NCBI GenBank assembly: GCA_003988855.1
Contig: QYAI01000010.1
Coordinates: 310,001 to 374,000 of the forward strand
Direction of reading: 5' to 3'
Source: Arachnopeziza araneosa
Taxonomy: Eukaryota > Ascomycota > Leotiomycetes > Helotiales > Arachnopezizaceae
DNA length: 64,000 nucleotides
Part shown: positions 57,021 to 64,000 of the stretch, one piece after another
Position numbering within the stretch: position 1 is the first letter of the stretch
Layout: each line of letters begins with the position of its first letter
Made by a program: the position numbers and the translations under genes
The notes under the pieces: generated by a model
The model's input: only the letters and a program-made list of their open reading frames with translations
Told to the model about the DNA's origin: nothing
The model's database searches: none

Positions 57021-57770
57021 ACCAGACGTTTGTCTATTTGCACCTGCACAGCTCAGTGATGTTTATTGCTATTGCACGTGAGAAGTTTCTTTTTAGAAAC
57101 ACCTTCCACCACATAACACCCATACAACCTTTTGTGTCATTGCATTGAGACGGTCTTTGTCTAGAAGCAACTTTCACACTCACGCCCCACTCGAGGAAAC
57201 TTTCATTATTGCGTTCGATAGGTTTCATGTTGCTGCATTGGAAAGCCTTACTTACAGAAGTGCATTTCACCGCACAACACTCGAAGACCCTTCTCACGTT
57301 GTTCCCTTGAGAAATTTTTTCCACGGAGTGCTTTTTCACCACACACTCTCACGTTATGCTTGTAGCAAGAGGCTTTTTCGGAAACGCCTCTCACCACAAA
57401 GCATGACCATCTCCACGCCCTTTGGCTTGGACTTATTCACCAGATACCACTTTGCGATTGCTTGTCATTTTCCGACTAACGTCATTGGAAATAGACTCTC
57501 AAGATATCTCAGTGCTTGCATCAAGGTGTCTATTGCGTACATAATGGCATTTGCCCCGATCACAAACTAAGAGCTATGATTGCATTTCTAGGCGTTTTTA
57601 CAAGATTCACCTCTGCTTTGTAACTAGCGTAGCATCGAGATCAAAAAAATGAATTTCAAATGATATGAATTCTTGTGTAAATTGATACCATTTCTTGACA
57701 ATTTCAATTTCATGGGCAGACTCCCAAAAACACACTGGCTCTAAACACGCCATGAGAACCTCATTTAACT
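57021..57770. other. Convergent intergenic region, COT-1 / SF3A2
   Basis: 750 bp. The first 400 bp hold degenerate repeats with small hairpins (57060-57410, listed separately). The remainder is AT-rich 3' UTR. No gene. Confidence 0.55.
57060..57410 (+). repeat. Degenerate 55-70-nt repeat with hairpin cores, about 5 copies
   Basis: Units begin near 57071, 57139, 57208, 57296 and 57353. Each has an ATTGC or CGTT-like head, a T-rich core that often folds on itself (GTTTCTTTTTAGAAAC; GAGGCTTTTTCGGAAACGCCTC; GTGCATTTCAC), and a CACCACA-like tail. Copies are too diverged for certainty; placed in the COT-1 3' UTR or just after it. Confidence 0.5.
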
Positions 57771-58490
57771 TTATCTTCTACCCATTCCAGTTGGTGCCAA
57801 ACCTGGTACACCACTATATCTCTCCTCTCTCTCCGTCTTGAACATGACCTGAACCCAAAACTCCTTCAAATCTGGATCCCACCATGTGTAATATCTCTCA
57901 TTGGTTCTATCAATCTCCCTTGCCTGCAACTTGAACCCACACGTCTCGTACGGCTCTGCAGCAACCAGCATGTACTGAAAGTTCTTGTCAGGTGGGTCAT
58001 CAACCTTCTGCTCATACGCGCTCATGAACCGAACCTTTGGCGTAACATCAGGCGAGATCTCCGGATACTGCAACTGAAAAACCAAACCTTGCTGCCTCGT
58101 AACAGGATCCCTCGTCTTCGTAATCTTATAGCCAGGCCGTCCAATCTTGACTACATTCCTCTTCACAGCAACCTGTGCTCCAATCATGCCCATCATGGGA
58201 TCCACTCCCCTACCCTCCTTCTGCTCTTTTGCCGCACGTCGAGCCAAGTTCGTTTGATGTTTTCGACCCTGGGTGTGTGCGAGATAGGAGCCATCGTTTT
58301 GGTGAACTGTGAGACAGAGACGACACTCAAAGGACCCGACATGGTTTTTGAAGAAGTAGGGGTCTTTGTCGAGGTCGATGGTTTCGAGGGCAAGTTTGCG
58401 CAGTCGCTCGCGGCGATCAGCGTTAGTTGCGGATTGGGAGGCTACACCACCACCACCAAATTTTGAACCTGCGCGGTTTTGGTAATCCAT
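57771..58490 (-). CDS. PRP11: Splicing factor 3A subunit 2 (SF3A2/Prp11)
   Basis: Subunit of the SF3a complex of the U2 snRNP, needed for branch-site recognition. Single exon, 239 residues. The N terminus MDYQNRAGSKFGGGGVASQS is the family's hallmark; the matrin-type C2H2 zinc finger is FECRLCLTVHQNDGSYLAHT with C56, C59, H72 and H78. Then KRNVVKIGRPGYKITKTRDP, FQLQYPEI and the C-terminal SF3A2 domain PDKNFQYMLVAAEPYETCGFK and YYTWWDPDLKEFWVQVMFK. It lacks the Pro-rich tail of animal SF3A2, as in other fungi. ATG 58490 is chosen; upstream in-frame sequence has no family similarity. Divergent from TBCE with 165 bp between starts. Confidence 0.95.
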   Translation of the reverse strand: MDYQNRAGSKFGGGGVASQSATNADRRERLRKLALETIDLDKDPYFFKNHVGSFECRLCLTVHQNDGSYLAHTQGRKHQTNLARRAAKEQKEGRGVDPMMGMIGAQVAVKRNVVKIGRPGYKITKTRDPVTRQQGLVFQLQYPEISPDVTPKVRFMSAYEQKVDDPPDKNFQYMLVAAEPYETCGFKLQAREIDRTNERYYTWWDPDLKEFWVQVMFKTEREERYSGVPGLAPTGMGRR

Positions 58491-58655
58491 TGCGGGATCG
58501 TGGTTAGAAATCGAACCTTCTGAAGGTTTTGCGTTGAGGTTGTGTAACTGGGTAGGCTGATGGTAAAAGGGTTGTGCTTGAGGAAAATCGCCGCCAGCCT
58601 TCTGATGCAAGGCTGCAACTTCAAATCCCGAATTTCTCAACCACAACAATGTGCA
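58491..58655. promoter_or_regulatory. Shared promoter region, SF3A2 / TBCE
   Basis: Only 165 bp separate the two start codons, so both genes must share a very compact bidirectional promoter. Confidence 0.6.
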
Positions 58656-60537
58656 ATGTCTCGCACTTTTAGCATGGGAGATCGAGTGTCCTTTTCCTCA
58701 GCCTTATGTACCATCCGGTTTATTGGGTCAGTTAACGGTACAGAAGGGGATTGGCTTGGAGTGGAATGGGATGACCCCAGAAGAGGCAAACACAATGGAA
58801 CTCGTGATGGTATAACCTATTTCAAATGTAGGTTTAAGAATTAAAGGCGACGTTTCATGTACTCAATCAATGTTAGGTTGGAATCCATCCCCTACCGCCG
58901 GATCATTTGTCCGCCCAGCGAGAAGGTCAGATCCAGAACGAACCTTTGTGGAAGCAGTTTACCATAAATACGCCACAGAAGATACTCCTCAGCCAAATGT
59001 TATTCCTCTAGACAGAGAAGTAATTATCTCGGGAAAAGTGGCTGAAGAAATTGGCTTCGACAAGATCCGGAAACAGCAAGCTCGACTTCATGAACTGAAG
59101 ATCGTCATTGTAGATGGGCTTCAAATCAAGCACGCAGAGAAGTCTAGTAATGAGAGTATCAAAGATACCTGTCCTAGTATCGTGGAGTTAGACCTAAGCC
59201 GAAATATCTTCGGCAACTTCGGGGATGTTGCAAACATATGCAAAGACTTGCCAAGATTGAAGAAGCTTAGACTGAAGTAAGTTTTCTCCCTCAAGCCATG
59301 AAATGAACTAGTACTCAGTGTAAATAGTGGAAACCGCTTTTCTGAACTCGCAGATCATAAGAAATGGCCACCCTCTGATGCTTATCAGTCAGCATTCTCT
59401 AAGGTTACTGAGTTAGAGATGGATGAAAATTTCCTACCTTGGCCTGCCATGGTCATAGTTAGGAACTACTTCCCATCCCTTGTTGCTTTTGAAGCTTCGT
59501 CAAATGGCTTTAAAGAACTCAACGATCTTAGTCCACATCATTCTCTAAGTCATCAACTTCAGTCACATTTTTCATCGACCGAGTCCTTGAAGATGGTGAC
59601 AATGGAGTATAACGAATTCAAAAGCTTCAAGGACTTGCGACCCTTGCGGTCACTGGCGCTTGAAAGCCTCCGTCTCAAAGGCAATAAGATTTTCGAGATT
59701 GGAGAATTCGAGAACAACAAGATAAAATCACCGACTATATTTTCACATACATTACGATACCTTGATATCTCCTACAATATGGTGGATTCGTGGGCTTTTG
59801 TAGATAAACTTTTAAAGCTATTTCCTGGACTCACAAGTCTTCGGTTTTCCCACAATCCCATTTACGAACAGGCCGCAAATGATAGAGATGTCGCTGGGAG
59901 AAATGACGACGGCTTCATGCTTACAGTAGGACGTGTTAAGAAACTCACAACGCTTAATTTCAGCAATATCACTCCTGCTGAACGTACAAACGCTGAAATT
60001 TATTACCTCTCTAAGATTGCTAAGGAGATGGGAGAGGTCTCCAAGGAGGAAGAGGGAACTGTAATTACCCGGCACCCACGTTTCAAAGAGCTTTGCGACG
60101 TCTACGGATCTCCTACTATAACGAGGAAACAGATTGGAGAGGTCAACCCCAAGTTTCTTGAAGCACGATTAATCAAGTTTGCTTGCCATTATGTAGATGC
60201 GAAGTCTCAAGAGGTCCAACAGACAATCGAGATCCCCAAATCTTGTGACATCTATCGCGTTAAAGGCCTCGTCGGCAAAGTGTTTTGCCTCCCACCATGG
60301 AGACTACGATTGATCCATGAAACGGGAGAATGGGATCCTGTAGCTGGTTACGAGGACGATGAAATTGACAGCGAAGAGGAAGAGGAAGAGGTAAAGCCAT
60401 TTGATGCTGGGAAAGCTGCAATCAAGGAAAAGGGCAGATGGATGAAAAGAGAAGTAGAGATTGAGGACAGCACGAGACAAATCGGAAACTTCATTGATGG
60501 TTTAGACGCGGTTTTGAGGATTGAATTTCGGAGTTGA
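58656..60537 (+). CDS. Tubulin-specific chaperone E (TBCE/Pac2)
   Basis: Binds alpha-tubulin and helps assemble or dissociate tubulin heterodimers in the cytosol. Exons 58656-58827, 58877-59276 and 59319-60537 give 596 residues; introns 49 and 42 nt. CAP-Gly domain at residues about 5-75: RVSFSSALCTIRFIGSV, WLGVEWDDPRRGKHNGTRDG (GKHNG replaces the usual GKNDG), YFKC-WNPSPTAGSFVRP, with the first splice inside YFKC. Leucine-rich repeats follow (IVELDLSRNIFGNFGDVANI, ESLRLKGNKIFEIGEFE, LRYLDISYNMVDSWAFVDKL). The C-terminal ubiquitin-like part is QTIEIPKSCDIYRVKGLV, PPWRLRLIHETGEWDPVAGY. An acidic run (DSEEEEEE) lies between. The ATG at 58656 is in the CAP-Gly frame. Confidence 0.92.
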
Positions 60538-60841
60538 GTATGATACCTACTATTAGATACTACTCCTAAACTGATTATTGTATTATTGTTTGCTAGTTGC
60601 TCGCTTTTCCATACTGTTTTTGATATGTTTTTGTTTGTGTTTGTCGAGGGCAACCTTTGCTTGTTTCCTCTTCGAACATCAATTATGCTTAGATTGTCGT
60701 TGCTGTTATGAATGAAACCTATACGAAAAGTCTCCTATATTTAATAGATCATTTTCTACTCTATCGTTTACTTTGGTATCCCATCCTTTCTGACCAAAGT
60801 GGCATACTAAGATATCCTTTCCTGAACTATCCAGTTCAAAG
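60538..60841. other. Intergenic region, TBCE / CCCH gene
   Basis: 304 bp, T/G-rich; 3' UTR of TBCE and promoter of the next plus-strand gene. Confidence 0.55.
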
Positions 60842-61946
60842 ATGCCAACTTCAGAGAGCCTAAAAGGCAAGCCATGGCCTGGATATTTCATCGTTCGCAA
60901 AGATATGGGAGAGATTGTACCCCTCATCGCGGTCGATGAACTCCCGCCGGGTATTGACCTCGTCAACGTCCCTCGCTATCTCCAACTGCAAGAAGCAAAA
61001 GGCATGCTTAACCTTGGCATTGTCCCAAGCCCAAATGCTTGTTACGAAGTCTCTCTGAGTGATGATTTTGAGGACGCGACTTCGGCCATTGAAAAAGTCG
61101 AAAAGTTGAAGTAAGTTGATGTATCCAATTTATGCACGAGTTTCAAAATTAACCATCCCTTTCAGACATACTACATCGCACTACATCGATCCTTCTATAT
61201 CTCCCCGTCAATCAGGACTAAATTCCACAAGCTTGAACACATCCCCGTTCACTCCAAACTTCAATAAACTCGTTCCCCGCTCCACGACCCTATCAGGCCT
61301 CTCATCCACACCAGCAAACCAGGTCTGCCGCCACTGGTGCCACCACGGTATCTGTAAATGGGGTCAGCATTGCCGCTACAGCCATATCATGCCGATGACT
61401 CTCACTAGTCTGCAAGATGTTGGTCTCGTTGATTGGCCTGCTTGGTATCGATCCCTTAACCCGGGGTACTTCGTTCCTGAAGCTGGGAGGACAGGGAAGG
61501 TTCAGAGAGCTAGACTGGTGAGGGTTAGGGGTGAGATAGAGACGAGTAGAAAGGCCAAGGGAGAAAAGATAATTGTGAAAGGTGTGAGAAACAGGGGAAC
61601 GGAGAGAGACAGTAAGAGAGAAAGCTTGAAGGCATTCCGTAAGGAAGAGGCGAGCGAACAAATTGTGAGGAGACTGAGGGAGATATCTAGAGGGGAGGAG
61701 GAGGGAAAGAAAAAGGTCGGAGGAATGGGACTGGGGTTGGGAGCTGGTGCTGGTGTTGGAGGAAGTAAGATTGGTGCTGGTGGCATGGTGGAGAGAGCTG
61801 TAGGTGGTGGGACGAGGAGGTGGGAGGATGAGAGCGAGGATGGCGATGAGGAAGAAGATGAGGTTAGTGAGTTGGAGGAGCTGGAGGAGCTGGATTTGAA
61901 GAAGAAGGAGGTTGTGCAGAAGCAGGGCAATTTGGTTGACGTCTAG
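60842..61946 (+). CDS. CCCH-type zinc-finger protein, function unknown
   Basis: 349 residues; probably binds RNA. Exons 60842-61110 and 61166-61946, intron 55 nt. The N-terminal part MPTSESLKGKPWPGYFIVRK.. with PRYLQLQEAKGMLNLGIVPS is a globular region of no known family. A single CCCH finger, CRHWCHHGICKWGQHCRYSH, fits C-x8-C-x5-C-x3-H (an extra Cys and His lie inside the first spacing). After it comes DVGLVDWPAWYRSLNPGYF, which is reminiscent of small fungal CCCH proteins. The C terminus is low complexity: Arg/Glu-rich helix, glycine run (GMGLGLGAGAGVGGSKIGAG), acidic tail (EDESEDGDEEEDEVSELEEL). ATG 60842 starts the open frame. Confidence 0.85.
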
Positions 61947-62315
61947 ACATTTTGTTTATTATGGGGGCTTCAATTGTTTTGCAAAACCAGGAGAGGGCCT
62001 GGCCTCCTAAGCTTCATAGTTTTGTCGTTGTGATTAAATGAGATTCAGGATGGCATCTGTCAGTATCTCAATTTCAATTATGATTCTATACTGCTCTATC
62101 TAATGAACGAGCTTTTTTGACGGCCCGTATTTTGTTTAGGGACCTGCATCCCACACTGTATTTAAACCAACCTCGGCACGCTGAAGCGAACGAACCATGA
62201 CGTCCCAGCCGTCCACTTCCAAGACACACAACACCAGCTTCACCTCACCATCGCCGTCAAACAATGCGCCCATCGCCATAACACCTTTACCGTGTCACTG
62301 CCACGCGCAAACACC
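61947..62315. other. Intergenic region, CCCH gene / HIT gene
   Basis: 369 bp; ends in a C-rich stretch before the HIT-protein ATG (CACCATGG). No other feature. Confidence 0.55.
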
Positions 62316-62950
62316 ATGGCTTTCGATCCTTCTTCCCCTCCACTACCCAATTGTCCCTTTTGTAACATAGCTACGCATTTCCCGCCCTCCTCACACCCCT
62401 CCTCCGACCATGAAGCACTTTCCCCTTCCGCCTTCGTCGTCTTGAGTACCCCCTTGTGCATGGCTTTCTTAGACATCATGCCACTCTCTCCTGGCCACCT
62501 GCTCGTTACCACGCGAAGGCATTCGGAGAAAATCTCTGATGTTAGTGAAGCGGAAAGCGCCGAATTGGGGATTTGGCTTGGACGACTAAGTCGTGTGCTT
62601 GCGAGAGTTACGGGCGTGTGGGATTGGAACATTGTGCAAAATAATGGTTTGTCTGTCTTTTCTTCTCCTATGGACTCTTTCTTGAATTTACTTGGGATTA
62701 GATTTGGCTATGGCTAAGAACAGCTGATGAGGTTGAAATAGGTGCAGCAGCTGCCCAAGTCGTTCCTCATGTACATTTCCACCTTATTCCCCGTCCGGCA
62801 TTGACGCCTGAACTACGAAATAAGAGTTTCACGATGTTTGGGAGGGGCCAGAGGAGTGAGATCGATGATGATGAAGCGGCGGATTTGGCGGAGAGGTTGA
62901 GGATTGAAATACAGAGAGAAGTGGAGAGATCAGAGAGGGAGAAGTTATAA
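62316..62950 (+). CDS. HIT-domain nucleotide hydrolase/transferase
   Basis: Histidine-triad protein of 179 residues, probably cleaving AMP-lysine or dinucleoside polyphosphate-type bonds; the exact substrate is unknown. Exons 62316-62646 and 62742-62950, intron 95 nt, longer than most here. CPFCNIA near residues 13-19 is the zinc-site start found in many HIT proteins; FVVLSTPLCMAFLDIMPLSPGHLLVTTRRH is the strand/loop region; WDWNIVQNNGAAAAQVVPHVHFHLIPRP carries the triad His-x-His-x-His with the last His catalytic. A charged helix (RLRIEIQREVERSEREKL) ends it. The splice inside NNG restores phase. Start ATG in CACCATGG context. Confidence 0.9.
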
Positions 62951-63434
62951 CAACAAACGAGATGTTGATAGAGAGAGGATATTAAGCAGAAGCCATAGCA
63001 TCAAGTATTGTGTACCGGAGCGTAGATTGCTAGAAGCTGGGACTTTAAGATGAGTAAATTCGAGTATTAGATTAGCGGGGTTGAGGCTTGGATATAGCTC
63101 AGAATGAGCTCGAGGAGATGAAATGTTACGTTTCAGTTGAGTATCGATGTAGGATATTGATTATAGCTGTATAGCAACACATGGATTGAGTTGACAAGGG
63201 AAGTGTAGATAGACCTGCAATTAAGTACTCTTCCGAGATATTAGTCACAGAAGGCTAATCAACTCCTCCTAACTTAAGTTAGAGCAGTATGACTGTAAGC
63301 TGGATAAGATGTTGGAGTATCAAAGGTCATCCACCTCCAATCGAGGAATCTGGTGGTTCTTTTGACTAGTCTTGACTAGCAATCAAGAGCGACCTATTTG
63401 TATTTCACGAGAGCAACCCGAACCCGATGAGGTC
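62951..63434. other. Convergent intergenic region, HIT gene / TRM11
   Basis: 484 bp between opposing stops; no ORF or repeat of note. Confidence 0.55.
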
Positions 63435-64000
63435 TCACGAATTTCTTGTCGAATTGAAGCCCTGGAAATATCCTTTCCTAAATGGATTAAGCTCATCCGC
63501 ACTCACGCCATTACTCTTTATCCTCTCCTCTCTAGCAGAACCTGACACAATATTAAAGTCAGGAATTCTCTGATAAGTGATAAGTCGTCTTGACCCTAGG
63601 AAATATCAGCATAGTCTAGTCAGTAAGTTTGATCACTTACATTTCGTGAAAGTCTGTGTACAAACGCTGGTAATTTGGAGGTGCGGGTGCTGAGGGATCT
63701 TGATTTCTTGCTCTTCATCATTGGCAGTTGGCATCCAGAAAGAAAGTCGACCGCCATCAACAAGGGCTTGTGCAGCGAAATCTAGGATGTCATCCAGCAT
63801 GGCAAGGAAGCTGTAGGGCCGCTTTGGAGGTATGTAGCTGTCCATTCTGCAGGATCAATCAGTAAGCTAGGTGACCGTATGATAGCTCAGGACCCACGTG
63901 TGATGAGCTATACCATCTCGAAATACAGGTTTTTTTCCTTTGGTAGGATCTCTGCTCCCTAAAACTTTTAACCCTTCTCGAACACCATATGGAGGATCGC
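63435..64000 (-). CDS. TRM11: tRNA (guanine-10-N2)-methyltransferase catalytic subunit TRM11 (C-terminal part)
   Basis: Methylates G10 of tRNAs together with Trm112. The 5' part lies beyond the window. Exons visible: 64000-63898, 63846-63641 and 63595-63435. The edge exon starts inside the catalytic motif (DPPYGVREGLKVLG, of the D/N-PPY type), then GIAHH-TMDSYIPPKRPYSFLAMLDDILDFAAQALVDGGRLSFWMP, then WSRRLITYQRIPDFN and the C terminus FRKGYFQGFN. Introns are 51 nt (63897-63847) and 45 nt (63640-63596). All joins keep the frame. Family assignment rests on the DPPYG motif and the order of these blocks. Confidence 0.88.

Noticed and set aside
57145..57570. 141-codon ORF downstream of COT-1
   Set aside because: Covers the degenerate hairpin repeats; no domain and no conserved text.
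61502..61930. 142-codon Ser/Pro-rich ORF antisense to the CCCH gene
   Set aside because: Mirror of the acidic and Gly/Arg-rich repeats on the sense strand; no independent support.

Overview
The window is nuclear DNA of a filamentous ascomycete (Pezizomycotina). Genes are spaced 0.2-2 kb apart on both strands and are split by short introns, mostly 41-60 nt, with GT..AG ends and CTAAC/CTGAC-type branch points. The gene set fits: a DIM-5/KMT1 type H3K9 methyltransferase, a COT-1 NDR kinase, ATG11, CENP-H, TIM54 and MIX23. A Leotiomycete is my best guess, mainly from one uncharacterised multi-exon gene at 26.4-28.3 kb that resembles a family I associate with that class; no search was run. I see no transposon, CRISPR array, rRNA or convincing tRNA.

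Layout. 0-10.4 kb: 3' part of KMT1 (+), then on the minus strand a bHLH factor, an intracellular GH5 glycosidase, mitochondrial P5C dehydrogenase and a homeobox factor. 10.4-19.3 kb: an unusually long gene-poor stretch upstream of the homeobox gene, rich in G/C, homopolymers and microsatellites as far as 16.5 kb and AT-rich after that. 19.3-38.8 kb: a GPP/DOG-like HAD phosphatase (-) divergent from the nucleolar GTPase NUG1 (+), exosome nuclease DIS3 (-), the uncharacterised gene (-) with an apparent frameshift, HMG-box NHP6 (-), S-adenosylhomocysteinase (-), eIF3h (-), and MIX23 (-) divergent from a mitochondrial carrier (+). 38.8-53.9 kb: ATG11 (-) divergent from CENP-H (+), a UPF0643 gene (+), NatA subunit NAA15 (+), TIM54 (-) with a small ORF overlapping its start. 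54-64 kb: COT-1 kinase (+), SF3A2 (-) divergent from tubulin cofactor E (+), a CCCH zinc-finger gene (+), a HIT-domain gene (+) and the 3' end of TRM11 (-), cut by the window edge.

Most genes are housekeeping: translation (eIF3h, NAA15, TRM11), RNA processing (DIS3, SF3A2, NUG1), mitochondria (P5CDH, MIX23, carrier, TIM54), chromatin and chromosomes (KMT1, NHP6, CENP-H), methyl cycle (SAHH), autophagy (ATG11) and cell shape (COT-1, TBCE). No operon-like or biosynthetic cluster logic is visible; the functional hints are three close head-to-head pairs. Splice models were built by hand so that every junction keeps the reading frame. The points most worth checking are the frameshifted gene at 26.4-28.3 kb, two GC-AG introns (ATG11, MIX23), a stop-free intron of 81 nt in NHP6, the ORF overlapping TIM54, a degenerate hairpin repeat after COT-1, and the 9-kb stretch upstream of the homeobox gene.
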